Shown piece by piece: positions 13,262-20,288 of a stretch of DNA of 26,372 nt. Numbering within the stretch: the stretch's first letter is position 1; the number at the start of each line of letters is the position of its first letter. Source of the stretch: a virus; IMG/VR virus record IMGVR_UViG_3300030104_005351, positions 1,555 to 27,926 of that record. One strand, written 5' to 3'. A program made the translations under genes and the position numbers. The notes beneath the pieces were generated by a model, which was not told the origin of the DNA, did not search any database, and was given only the letters and a program-made list of their open reading frames with translations.

Positions 13262-13461
13262 TGCGAGTAAAGATTGTAAGTGGACGTGGCGCCGACGCGC
13301 CGAAGCCGGTAACAAAAGCCGAAATAAAAGGTCAAGGCTCTATTCCTTATTGCCAACTAATGGAAGTAGCTACGCCTAATACGGCGAAAGCAAAAGTTAC
13401 TTCTGGCACAAAGCGTGGAACGGGTGCGGCTTTACGTGGCAAAAAGTTTATAAACGCTTAA
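13258..13461 (+). CDS. small basic conserved phage protein (67 aa)
   Basis: It begins at the ATGATG overlapping the portal stop; the second ATG at 13261 has better spacing to GGAG (13251-13254), so either start is possible. The product is basic and ends with TSGTKRGTGAALRGKKFINA, a Gly/Arg/Lys-rich tail of a kind I remember from small proteins next to portals in marine phages. No known fold is visible. It may be a head-tail or portal-associated component; only position supports that. Confidence 0.65.
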   Translation: MMRVKIVSGRGADAPKPVTKAEIKGQGSIPYCQLMEVATPNTAKAKVTSGTKRGTGAALRGKKFINA

Positions 13462-13466
13462 GTTAG

Positions 13467-13877
13467 ATGTCTGATAAACTACCAAAGGTAAGTATTGCCG
13501 TAGTCGGGGTTGTAATAGCCCAGATCGGTGGTTTTATATGGTGGACAGCGCAGCAGGCTAGTACCATATCCAATCTTGAAGAGACGGTTAATGTTTTGAC
13601 GGTAGAAAATAATGCCACAGACCGCACCAATTTGATCAGAGATGTAGAAGAAAACAGTAAAAAACTTGATGAAATGATTGAGATACTTGTAGAAGTCTAC
13701 GAGGATATGGAAGATAGCGACAACGAAATTTGGGATGAAGTTGATCAAATCCATGAGGACTTAGGTGGGATGGCCTCTCACATGATGGCGATTGTTAAGT
13801 TGCAAGCTAGAGTTAAAACCGTAGAAAACACGTTAGAGTATCTTACAAGACGCCCTATGAATTCTGATGGAATGTAA
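13467..13877 (+). CDS. membrane-anchored coiled-coil protein (136 aa)
   Basis: The N-terminus has a single membrane segment (residues about 8-28, VSIAVVGVVIAQIGGFIWWTA). The rest is an acidic heptad-type coiled coil (ISNLEETVNVLTVENNATD, then ENSKKLDEMIEILVEVYEDMED) and a second helix ending TRRPMNSDGM. The topology fits a signal-anchor protein with its coiled coil across the membrane. It heads the membrane/lysis block and may be a spanin-like or holin-associated component; the residues do not decide this. Spacing to the next gene is two bases. Confidence 0.65.
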   Translation: MSDKLPKVSIAVVGVVIAQIGGFIWWTAQQASTISNLEETVNVLTVENNATDRTNLIRDVEENSKKLDEMIEILVEVYEDMEDSDNEIWDEVDQIHEDLGGMASHMMAIVKLQARVKTVENTLEYLTRRPMNSDGM

Positions 13878-13879
13878 GT

Positions 13880-14335
13880 ATGGATCCCATAACAATCCTT
13901 GCAGGCATAAAGACAGGGCTTGCCGCAGGTAAAACTGTGGCTGGTCTGAGCAAACAGATCGGGCAATTTTTTGACGCAACTGACCAAGCTAAGAAAACTC
14001 TACAAAAAAAGGGTATATCAAGCAAAAGCGCCAATGCTACGGCGTTGGATCGCTGGGCGAAAATTAGACAGGCAGCAGAGGCTGAAGAAGAGCTTAAAGA
14101 GTGGATTACACAGACCTACGGAAGATCAAAATACCTAGAACTTTTAAAAATTAGACGGGAAGTTCTTGCAGAAAAAAGAGAAGCTGAAGCGCAAGCTCGA
14201 AGAGATCAGATAGCAAATCAAGAGCTAATGGTTACCATAGTAGGTATAATTGTTTTGCTTATTATGACATTCATAGGAGCCACGGGATACTTACATTATA
14301 TGGGGTGGTTGGACATTTGGGATTATTTACCATGA
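13880..14335 (+). CDS. C-terminally membrane-anchored helical protein (151 aa)
   Basis: Order: a Gly/Ala-rich N-terminus (ITILAGIKTGLAAGKTVAGLSKQIGQFFD), a long charged helix (ALDRWAKIRQAAEAEEELKEWITQTYGRSKYLELLKIRREVLAEKREAEAQARRDQ, in pieces from 55 to 110), and one membrane segment at about 117-139. The segment YGRSKYLELLKIRREV looks familiar from other marine phage genomes, though I cannot name a function. It could be an internal virion protein or a holin-associated factor. It begins two bases after the previous stop and overlaps the next start by four. Confidence 0.65.
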   Translation: MDPITILAGIKTGLAAGKTVAGLSKQIGQFFDATDQAKKTLQKKGISSKSANATALDRWAKIRQAAEAEEELKEWITQTYGRSKYLELLKIRREVLAEKREAEAQARRDQIANQELMVTIVGIIVLLIMTFIGATGYLHYMGWLDIWDYLP

Positions 14336-14505
14336 TATATGTTTTGGTTTTTTTACATTTTATTAGTACAGATCGCCTACAATATTATCAGATCGGTACA
14401 TTTTCGGATAAAGAGCAATGCCTAGAGCAAGCAGAAAAGGCAAAAATACTGGTGACTCACAACTCAATGAAAGTGACTTGCCTAGAAGTGAACGCCCAAC
14501 AATAA
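14332..14505 (+). CDS. small secreted or membrane protein (57 aa)
   Basis: The start at 14332 gives the ATGA overlap with the preceding stop. The 57-residue product opens with a hydrophobic stretch (MIYVLVFLHFIS) that could be a signal or anchor, followed by a short polar domain with C39 and C53 (residues counted from this start), which could form a disulfide in the periplasm. Its end shares 88 bases with another frame (14418). No family recognised; position suggests a lysis accessory. Confidence 0.5.
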   Translation: MIYVLVFLHFISTDRLQYYQIGTFSDKEQCLEQAEKAKILVTHNSMKVTCLEVNAQQ

Positions 14506-14627
14506 TAGAAAGGGGCAAAAAGTTTGCAGCATACGATAAAAGTGGTAAGCTGCTAATATTGGGATACGAAAGAAGAATAGTACAGGAGTATGCATATGCC
14601 CAAACAAAATTACGACTTGAACGATAA
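14418..14627 (+). CDS. hypothetical small basic protein overlapping its neighbours (69 aa)
   Basis: This frame overlaps the end of the gene before it (88 bases) and the start of the one after (32 bases). Without it an 84- to 90-base gap would remain in a block otherwise free of gaps. The unshared part (PTIIERGKKFAAYDKSGKLLILGYERRIVQEYAYAQ, residues 27-62) has a domain-like mix of strands and a helix, whereas the first 26 residues are polar and disordered. The ribosome binding site is weak (AAAGAG). Moderate support; a chance frame cannot be excluded. Confidence 0.5.
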   Translation: MPRASRKGKNTGDSQLNESDLPRSERPTIIERGKKFAAYDKSGKLLILGYERRIVQEYAYAQTKLRLER

Positions 14628-14901
14628 CGGAAAGATTGATCCCGAAGAGCGTCAAATTATGCTTGAAGATCGCCGTAGGATTATGATTGATTCTGATGCC
14701 AAAAGAGACGCACAGCGTAGAATGGCGTGGTTTAGCTTAACAGGTATGCTAGTGTTTCCGTTTGGCGTGGTTTTTACTGAGTGGATGGAGCTGCCACAGG
14801 CTTCGGTAATGTTGGCGAGTATGTCCAATATCTATTATGTCAGTATTGCTGCCATAGTTGGGGCTTACTATGGTTTCACAAACATGGGTAAAAACACATG
14901 A
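14596..14901 (+). CDS. EF-hand protein with two membrane segments (holin-like, 101 aa)
   Basis: Two ATGs are possible; 14596 is preferred because AGGAG (14584-14588) is 7 bases away, against 1 for the ATG at 14590. Residues 7-18 (DLNDNGKIDPEE) are a complete canonical EF-hand loop, with D1, N3, N5, G6, I8, D9 and E12 in place. A basic helix (RQIMLEDRRRIMIDSDAKRDAQRR) and two membrane segments (about 44-61 and 77-95) follow. Calcium binding on the N-terminal side of a small membrane protein in the lysis block suggests a holin or holin regulator. Both are inferred. Confidence 0.7.
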   Translation: MPKQNYDLNDNGKIDPEERQIMLEDRRRIMIDSDAKRDAQRRMAWFSLTGMLVFPFGVVFTEWMELPQASVMLASMSNIYYVSIAAIVGAYYGFTNMGKNT

Positions 14902-15281
14902 TAGGACAATTATTAGGCCCTGTAGCGGGTTTGGCGAGTAGCTGGCTGGATGCAAAAACCACGAAGCAAGCCGCAGAAGCGAAGTTGAAACTTACAGAAG
15001 CAGAAGCGAAAGCAAAGATTCTTCTGTCAGAAAAAACAAGCGTTGCCGATTGGGAACGCATTATGGCAGAGAACAGTAAGTCGTCATGGAAAGACGAATT
15101 TTTTGTAATTGTGCTAAGTATACCATTAATTTTAGCCTTCATACCGGGTGCCGAGGGTCTTGTAGACAGGGGTTTTGAACAGCTTCACAAGGCCCCAGAC
15201 TGGTATTTTTACAGTTTGGGTATTGCAATTTCAGCCTCTTTCGGTGTGAAAGGGTACAAACAATTTACGAGGAGAAAGTAA
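14898..15281 (+). CDS. holin, GTA_holin_3TM-like
   Basis: A 127-residue protein. An N-terminal amphipathic/hydrophobic stretch (MIGQLLGPVAGLASSWLD) is followed by an Ala/Glu/Lys-rich helix (TKQAAEAKLKLTEAEAKAKI), then SSWKDEFFVIVLSIPLILAFIPG (membrane segment 66-84) and a last membrane segment at about 102-118 with FGVKGYKQF at the end. This matches my memory of the holin family found in alphaproteobacterial gene transfer agents and phages. It would permeabilise the inner membrane for the endolysin. ATGA overlap with the gene before, and TAATG overlap with the one after. Confidence 0.7.
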   Translation: MIGQLLGPVAGLASSWLDAKTTKQAAEAKLKLTEAEAKAKILLSEKTSVADWERIMAENSKSSWKDEFFVIVLSIPLILAFIPGAEGLVDRGFEQLHKAPDWYFYSLGIAISASFGVKGYKQFTRRK

Positions 15282-15478
15282 TGCCATACATGAAAGACAT
15301 AACGATGTTAATCTTAGTTATAGGTCTTATGTCTATACTTGGCCTTATAATCTATGACGAATTTAAGATGGCTAATGAACATGGTGGCGAGTTACATCCA
15401 GATATAATTGCTCTGCTCCAGATGAGCTTGACGGGAATTATTGGCGTTGTTGGTGGATATGTTGGAGGTAGATCGTAA
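15281..15478 (+). CDS. small membrane protein with two TM segments (65 aa)
   Basis: The start overlaps the holin stop (TAATG) with GAGGAG at 15270-15275. The 65 residues contain an N-terminal membrane segment (ITMLILVIGLMSILGLIIY), a short polar loop (DEFKMANEHGGELHPD) and a second segment rich in Gly (MSLTGIIGVVGGYVGG). This is the size and topology of a class II holin or antiholin. Its position between the holin and the endolysin genes supports a lysis role. No sequence family is recognised. Confidence 0.65.
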   Translation: MPYMKDITMLILVIGLMSILGLIIYDEFKMANEHGGELHPDIIALLQMSLTGIIGVVGGYVGGRS

Positions 15479-15882
15479 TGTACACTTATTTCGTAAAATC
15501 TATAGACAGAATTGTTGACGGTGACACCATAGATATAAGTATTGATCTTGGTTTTGATCTTACCAAAAAGGAACGTGTTAGGCTTGCAGGTATAGACACT
15601 CCTGAAACTAGAACTAAGAATCCAAAAGAAAAAGAGATGGGTTACCAAGCTACAGAGTTTTTGGAGATGCATCTTATGGAAGCAACAAAGCTTACCGTAA
15701 AGACAGAAAAAGACGGTAAATTTGGCCGTATGCTTGGTTGGTTGTACAAGTCAGAAAAGGATGTAACGTCTATCAATGAAACTATGATTGATGAGGGTTA
15801 TGCTTGGGCTTACGATGGCGGCACTAAAGTCAGAAACCTTGAAGATCTTATGGAAAGAAGGGGTAAATCTGATGGCGTTTGA
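15478..15882 (+). CDS. staphylococcal nuclease homologue (thermonuclease fold)
   Basis: A 134-residue SNase-family protein. Seen: VDGDT (13-17), RLAGIDTPET (35-44) and KFGRMLGWLY (81-90). R35, D40 and E43 match the numbering of the classical enzyme, R84 corresponds to its R87, and D16 to its metal ligand D21, so it should be an active, calcium-dependent DNA/RNA endonuclease. No signal peptide is visible. Coupled on both sides (TAATG upstream, 11-base overlap with the endolysin). It may degrade host nucleic acid at lysis or clear extracellular DNA; that role is inferred. Confidence 0.9.
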   Translation: MYTYFVKSIDRIVDGDTIDISIDLGFDLTKKERVRLAGIDTPETRTKNPKEKEMGYQATEFLEMHLMEATKLTVKTEKDGKFGRMLGWLYKSEKDVTSINETMIDEGYAWAYDGGTKVRNLEDLMERRGKSDGV

Positions 15883-16489
15883 AGCATTAAAAATGTTGCA
15901 AGAAAAGTGTGGTTGTTCGCCAGACGGTGCATTCGGTCCTAACACAGCTAAGGCAATAGTAGCCCACTACGAGCTATCCCCAGAAAGAGGCGCACATCTA
16001 CTTGGCCAAGTCGTCCATGAAAGTGGTACGTTTAGATACACTAGAGAAAATTTAAATTACTCTGTTCAAGCAATGATGAAGGTCTGGCCTAGTCGTTTTC
16101 CCACAGAGGAAAGCGCAGAACCGTTTGCCAAAAACCCAAAAGCACTGGCTGAAAACGTATATTTTGACCGCATGGGGAACGATACTAAAGAAAAAGCCAG
16201 CGCCTACATTGGACGCGGATTCCTTCAATTGACCGGCTATAACAACGTCAGATCTTTTGCATCTGATATGCGCGTGTCCGAAGTTTTGGATAATCCAAAG
16301 CTTTTGGAAGAAGATTACGCTATGGAAACCGCTTTATGGTTTTTTAAAAAGAATAATCTTTGGAAAATATGTGATGAGGGTGTTAGTGACGATACAATTA
16401 AACGCCTGACAAAGCGTATTAACGGGGGTTACACTGGATTAGACCATCGAGTAAAAGAAACTAATAAAATTTACGGTTGGTTAAAATAA
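15872..16489 (+). CDS. GH19 endolysin (peptidoglycan hydrolase)
   Basis: A 205-residue protein. The start at 15872 is chosen over the upstream in-frame ATG at 15788 because it has GAAGGGG (15857-15863) and begins at the domain edge. The N-terminus (LQEKCGCSPDGAFGPNTAKAI) resembles a trimmed peptidoglycan-binding repeat. The catalytic domain has HESG (49-52) with E50 as general acid, E59 in TRENLNY, and GRGFLQLTGYNN (114-125), as in class 19 chitinase/lysozyme endolysins, plus RINGG (182-186). It hydrolyses cell-wall glycan at the end of infection. There is no signal peptide, so holin-dependent release is expected. Confidence 0.9.
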   Translation: MAFEALKMLQEKCGCSPDGAFGPNTAKAIVAHYELSPERGAHLLGQVVHESGTFRYTRENLNYSVQAMMKVWPSRFPTEESAEPFAKNPKALAENVYFDRMGNDTKEKASAYIGRGFLQLTGYNNVRSFASDMRVSEVLDNPKLLEEDYAMETALWFFKKNNLWKICDEGVSDDTIKRLTKRINGGYTGLDHRVKETNKIYGWLK

Positions 16490-16511
16490 TAGGTGGCGTC
16501 TACATATAAGA

Positions 16512-16538
16512 CATGTTACATAATAATAGAATGTTATA
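16512..16538 (+). promoter_or_regulatory. possible promoter motif before the head-morphogenesis operon
   Basis: This 64-base gap has CATGTTACATAA (16512-16523), found exactly at 750-761 before another gene, and ATAGAATGTTATA (16526-16538), matching 12 of 13 bases of the motif before the large terminase. AATAATAGA and TTATAAGA also look like -10 elements. Promoter identity is a guess from repetition and placement. Confidence 0.35.
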
Positions 16539-16553
16539 AGATAGCGAGGTAGC

Positions 16554-16751
16554 ATGGACGACCTAGACGTCGTACAATTTGTTCAACGTTCTGTTAAAGA
16601 GCGGAAGACTATGGTGCTAGATGTTTTGGAAAACAACGGCATTCAATCAATGGAGCATTACCAGCGATGCATGGGCGAGCTGGACTCTTTAAACTTTATA
16701 TCTCAGGAACTCGCGAGCCTGCTAGAAAAACAGGAGCATAACAATGACTGA
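16554..16751 (+). CDS. small conserved helical phage protein (65 aa)
   Basis: It has GCGAGGT 5 bases before the ATG. The 65-residue product is helical: MDDLDVVQFVQRSVKERKTMVLDVLENNG, a turn with IQSMEHYQRCMGELDSLNF, and ISQELASLLEKQ. I remember closely similar proteins next to the scaffold and capsid genes of marine phages, but not a function. It overlaps the co-chaperonin gene by 8 bases, so the two are likely made together; a head-assembly role is suggested only by that. Confidence 0.65.
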   Translation: MDDLDVVQFVQRSVKERKTMVLDVLENNGIQSMEHYQRCMGELDSLNFISQELASLLEKQEHNND

Positions 16752-17190
16752 AGCAGTCAAATCGGTCGATTTAGAAGCCGCAAAAGCTGGTGTATCCAGT
16801 ATGTATGTAGAACCACAAGAAAGGGTATTAGACCCTTCAAAAGTGGATAAATCTCTCTTAGAAAGGATGCCAGAGCCGACTGGGTGGAGGATGTTAATCC
16901 TGCCGTACAGGGGTAAAGGTAAAACGCAAGGTGGTGTTTTTCTGCCAGATAGTGTTGTTGATGACGGTCAAATAACCACCGTCGTTGGTTACGTTATGAA
17001 GCAGGGCGAACTTTGCTACAAAGATCAGGAAAAATTCCCTAATGGCGCTTGGTGTAAACAAGGTGACTGGGTAATTTTTGCTCGATATTCAGGATCTCGT
17101 TTTAAAATAGAAGGCGGCGAAGTTCGAATTCTAAACGATGACGAAATATTAGCCGTCATTAACGATCCCGATGATATTTTAAGCCTCTAG
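16744..17190 (+). CDS. GroES-like co-chaperonin (Cpn10)
   Basis: A 148-residue protein. After a 45-residue extension, residues about 46-140 follow the Cpn10 beta-barrel: TGWRMLILPYRGKGKTQGGVFLPD, then VVGYVMKQGELC, CKQGDWVIFARYSGSRFKIEGGEVRILNDDEILAVI. GroES caps host GroEL and helps folding; phage versions such as T4 gp31 adapt the chamber for the capsid protein. The segment from KGKTQGGVFLPDS, where the mobile loop lies, keeps the expected length. It sits right before the scaffold and capsid genes, as expected for a capsid-folding helper. It ends just before the scaffold ribosome binding site. Confidence 0.85.
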   Translation: MTEAVKSVDLEAAKAGVSSMYVEPQERVLDPSKVDKSLLERMPEPTGWRMLILPYRGKGKTQGGVFLPDSVVDDGQITTVVGYVMKQGELCYKDQEKFPNGAWCKQGDWVIFARYSGSRFKIEGGEVRILNDDEILAVINDPDDILSL

Positions 17191-17199
17191 GAGAAAAAA

Positions 17200-18102
17200 A
17201 TGGAAGCAGTTGAGGAACAAAAAACAAATTTTGAACCATCGAAAGATGAAATAGAAATTGATACGAGTGAAGCTCAGGAAACAGAGGTAGAGCTCGGTAA
17301 AGAAGCACACACAGAAGAAAAAGAAACTCCTGTAGTAGAAGTTGAAGATTCTAATGAGCAAGAGCAACAGGTTAGTAGTGCTCAAAAAAGAATTAATCAA
17401 CTTACAAAAAAAATGCGCGATGCCGAAAAGCGTGAAAAAGAAGCCATTCGATATGCGCAGCAAGTTCAGACTCAAGCAAAAGCTTGGCAAGACAAGGCAC
17501 AATCTTTAGACAAAGGTTATATGGAGCAATATGGCAAGAGCCTTGAGATTGAAACAGCTCAGGCAAAAGCAAACTTGAAGCACGCTATTGATATTGGTGA
17601 TAGTGATGCGATTGTTGCTGCACAAGAACAATTGTCTAATCTTGGGGCAAGAAATGTTCAGTATTCTCAAGCGCAACAGCGTCAAGAAAATGTTCAGGAA
17701 CAAACTCAAGAAAATGCGGCACAAGTGCAACCGACGCAACAAGCACAGCCCGCAGAAATTAAACGTCCAGATCCTAAAGCAGAGGATTGGGCGGCAAAAA
17801 ATGTCTGGTTTGGTAAAGACGAAGTTATGACTTTTGCCGCTTTTGGAATACATAAAAAACTTATTGAAGAAGAAGGGTTTGACCCTGAGAGCGATGAGTA
17901 TTATAGTGAACTTGATCGGAGGCTTGTTTCAGAGTTTCCGAAGAAGCTCGGTTCTAGCAAACGTGCCGCTCAAACGGTTGCTGGAGTTAGCCGCCAAACA
18001 TCTGGGCGCAGTAAAAGGGTCAAACTCACCCCGACCCAAGTTGCAATAGCTAAAAAGCTGGGTGTGCCGCTAGAAGAATATGCGAAATATGTGAAGGAGT
18101 AA
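17200..18102 (+). CDS. scaffold-like head assembly protein
   Basis: A 300-residue, acidic, Gln/Glu-rich protein with a disordered N-terminus, a coiled coil (SAQKRINQLTKKMRDAEKREKEAIRYAQQVQTQ in parts, about 65-100), a Gln-rich linker, and a more folded C-terminus (WAAKNVWFGKDEVMTFAAFGIHKKL, then LTPTQVAIAKKLGVPLEEYAKYVKE). The final helical segment resembles the capsid-binding end of scaffold proteins. Place, charge and size all fit a scaffolding protein acting between portal and major capsid protein. AGGAG is present at 17189-17193. No protease motif is seen. Confidence 0.75.
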   Translation: MEAVEEQKTNFEPSKDEIEIDTSEAQETEVELGKEAHTEEKETPVVEVEDSNEQEQQVSSAQKRINQLTKKMRDAEKREKEAIRYAQQVQTQAKAWQDKAQSLDKGYMEQYGKSLEIETAQAKANLKHAIDIGDSDAIVAAQEQLSNLGARNVQYSQAQQRQENVQEQTQENAAQVQPTQQAQPAEIKRPDPKAEDWAAKNVWFGKDEVMTFAAFGIHKKLIEEEGFDPESDEYYSELDRRLVSEFPKKLGSSKRAAQTVAGVSRQTSGRSKRVKLTPTQVAIAKKLGVPLEEYAKYVKE

Positions 18103-18107
18103 GAAAA

Positions 18108-18590
18108 ATGTCTAATTCAAAAGATCGTTATGACGGCATAGATCGTGCCCCTCGCGAAAACAAAACACGGGAGAAAACGGCGCAAAGGCGTCCGTGGGCT
18201 CCCCCGTCCATGCTAGATGCTCCACCTGCACCCGAAGGGTACAAGCATCGCTGGATTCGTGCTGAAGTGCGTGGTCACGATGACCGCAAAAACATCTCGG
18301 CTCGATTACGAGAAGGATGGGAACTTGTCCGTAAGGATGAATTTCCTGATTTTGAGGCACCAGTGATGGATACAGGTAAATATGAAGGAGTGTTTGGGGT
18401 TGGTGGACTTGTTCTGGCAAGAATGCCTATTGAAACGGTTTTGGAACGAGAACAATATTTCTCGCAGCGAAACGCAGACCAAATGGAAGCCGTGGATTCA
18501 GACATGCTTCGTGAGAACGCACATTCAACCATGACGATTACTAAACCTGATCGTCAATCTCGTGTAACCTTCGGTGGCCCGCGTAAATAA
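18108..18590 (+). CDS. head-associated conserved protein (160 aa)
   Basis: A 160-residue protein five bases after the scaffold gene. The N-terminus is basic and disordered. The middle (PEGYKHRWIRAEVRGHDDRKNISARLREGWELVRKDEFPDF, pieces from 42 to 85) and GKYEGVFGVGGLVLARMPIE look like a conserved structural domain I have seen in marine phage head clusters. It ends SRVTFGGPRK. Probably a capsid or neck component; no enzymatic residues are visible. The assignment rests on position and memory of the family. Confidence 0.65.
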   Translation: MSNSKDRYDGIDRAPRENKTREKTAQRRPWAPPSMLDAPPAPEGYKHRWIRAEVRGHDDRKNISARLREGWELVRKDEFPDFEAPVMDTGKYEGVFGVGGLVLARMPIETVLEREQYFSQRNADQMEAVDSDMLRENAHSTMTITKPDRQSRVTFGGPRK

Positions 18591-18622
18591 CGTGGTGCCC
18601 CATCTAAAACGGAGAAAATCCT

Positions 18623-19273
18623 ATGGCAAACCAAGAAACTGCCTTTGGTCTTCGTCCCGTTGGGTTGGTCGGTAGTGCAACTAACAGCACCGGCCTCACC
18701 ACCTATGAGATTAGCGCTACTAATGCTAACGCTATCTTCCAGTACGGACTTGTAACTCCAACAGCAGGCGGAGTTATAGATCAAGCTGGCGCAACAAGTG
18801 GCGGTACAACCGCTGCGGTAGGTGTCCTAATGGGTGTGAAGTACCATGATAGCACGCAGAAAAAACCAGTCTTTTTAAATTATTGGCCGGGCTCTGGTTC
18901 AGTGTCTGTCAACACAAACTTTCCTGTTGAGGCGGTTGTCGCTGACAATCCAAATCAACTGTTTGCTGTTGCCGCAGATGCTACACTAACAGACCGCGCC
19001 ACTGCTTTAACTGGTGTTTTTGCAAACGCGTCCTTGGGCACGTCCGCTCGTACTGGTGTAACTGGTACAGGACGTTCCAATTCTGAACTCAGTGTGTCTT
19101 CAATTGCAACTACAGCAACTTTACCTTTGCGTATTGTTGGTTTGGTTGACGATGATGCAAACAATGATTACGCGTCCGCTGGCGCGCATTTACTTGTTCG
19201 TATTAATGCACACTACAATGCAGCAACCCGTCGTTTTGATTCGCAGACTACTGCGGATTCAACCGGCACATAA
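18623..19273 (+). CDS. probable capsid-associated structural protein (216 aa)
   Basis: A 216-residue protein with a clear GGAG (18611-18614) before its start. It begins MANQETAFGLRPVGLVGSATNSTGLTTYEIS and is rich in Ala, Thr, Gly and Val with few charged residues, typical of a beta-rich virion surface protein. FLNYWPGSGSVSV and VVADNPNQLFAVAAD are further landmarks. It precedes the major capsid gene, the usual place for a capsid stabiliser/decoration protein. No signal peptide or enzymatic motif. The specific role on the head is inferred. Confidence 0.7.
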   Translation: MANQETAFGLRPVGLVGSATNSTGLTTYEISATNANAIFQYGLVTPTAGGVIDQAGATSGGTTAAVGVLMGVKYHDSTQKKPVFLNYWPGSGSVSVNTNFPVEAVVADNPNQLFAVAADATLTDRATALTGVFANASLGTSARTGVTGTGRSNSELSVSSIATTATLPLRIVGLVDDDANNDYASAGAHLLVRINAHYNAATRRFDSQTTADSTGT

Positions 19274-19289
19274 GGAAGGGGAATAGATT

Positions 19290-20195
19290 ATGGCTATCTC
19301 TCGCGCACAACTAGCGAAAGAGTTGGAACCCGGCCTTAACGCGCTGTTTGGTTTGGAGTACGACCGTTACGAAAACGAGCATTCAGATATTTTTGACGAA
19401 GAGTCCTCAGATAGGGCATTCGAAGAAGAGGTAATGCTCGGTGGGTTCGGAACGGCTCCAGTTAAAGGTGAAGGCGGAGCAATCTCGTTTGATGATGCAC
19501 AGGAAACATTTACTGCGCGTTATACACACGAAACTATTGCTTTGGCATTTTCAATTACTGAAGAGGCAATTGAAGATAACCTTTATGACCGTTTAGCTGC
19601 GCGTTATACCAGAGCTCTAGCTCGTTCAATGTCTCAGACAAAACAAATTAAAGCGGCTGCTATTTTGAATAATGCGTTTAGCACAAGTGCTCCAGTTGGA
19701 GACGGTGCAGCACTTTGTTCAACAGCACACCCAAGTTTGTCTGGTAACCAACGCAACAAGCTTTCAACGGCTGCGGACTTGAATGAAACATCAATGGAGC
19801 AAATGCTCATTGATATTGCAGGTCTAACAGATGAAAGAGGCTTGAAAATTGCAGTTCGTGGAATGAAATTGATTATTCCAAAAGAACTTCAGTTTATCGC
19901 GGAACGTGTGATGAACTCAAATCTGCGACCGGGAACGGCTGACAATGATCTGAATGCAATGCGCTCAATGGGCATGTTGCCAGACGGAGCTGTTGTCAAT
20001 CATTTCTTAACAGACACGGATGCTTTCTTTATCAAAACGGATGCGCCAAATGGTTTTAAACTATTTCAGCGTACTCCAATTAAAACAGCTATGGAAGGTG
20101 ACTTTGACACTGGAAATATGCGTTTTAAAGCACGTGAAAGATACAGCTTTGGCGTATCTGACTGGCGTAGTGTTTTTGGTACAGAAGGCGCATAA
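19290..20195 (+). CDS. major capsid protein (HK97 fold, Mu-type)
   Basis: A 301-residue protein with the pattern of Mu gpT-like major capsid proteins: an acidic N-terminal region (YDRYENEHSDIFDEESSDRAFEEEV), then DAQETFTARYTHETIALAFSITEEAIEDNLYDRLAARYTRALARSMSQTKQIKAAAILNNAF, ALCSTAHPSLSGNQRNKLS, and a C-terminal domain with AVRGMKLIIPKELQFIAERVMNS and KARERYSFGVSDWRSVFG. Hundreds of copies would form the shell, helped by the scaffold and GroES-like proteins upstream. AAGGAAGGGG (19273-19282) is a strong ribosome binding site, and a strong terminator follows, both usual for this most highly made protein. Confidence 0.9.
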   Translation: MAISRAQLAKELEPGLNALFGLEYDRYENEHSDIFDEESSDRAFEEEVMLGGFGTAPVKGEGGAISFDDAQETFTARYTHETIALAFSITEEAIEDNLYDRLAARYTRALARSMSQTKQIKAAAILNNAFSTSAPVGDGAALCSTAHPSLSGNQRNKLSTAADLNETSMEQMLIDIAGLTDERGLKIAVRGMKLIIPKELQFIAERVMNSNLRPGTADNDLNAMRSMGMLPDGAVVNHFLTDTDAFFIKTDAPNGFKLFQRTPIKTAMEGDFDTGNMRFKARERYSFGVSDWRSVFGTEGA

Positions 20196-20247
20196 AGTGT
20201 GATATAGTAGGGTTATCTTTTTGCAAAAGATTACCTCTCTCTAAATT

Positions 20248-20278
20248 AAGGGGCAGCTTCGGTTGCCCCTTTCTTTTT
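20248..20278 (+). terminator. intrinsic terminator after the major capsid gene
   Basis: AAGGGGCA pairs with TGCCCCTT around GCTTCGGT, followed by CTTTTT. It would limit read-through from the capsid gene into the decoration genes. Confidence 0.9.
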
Positions 20279-20288
20279 AAATTTGTTA

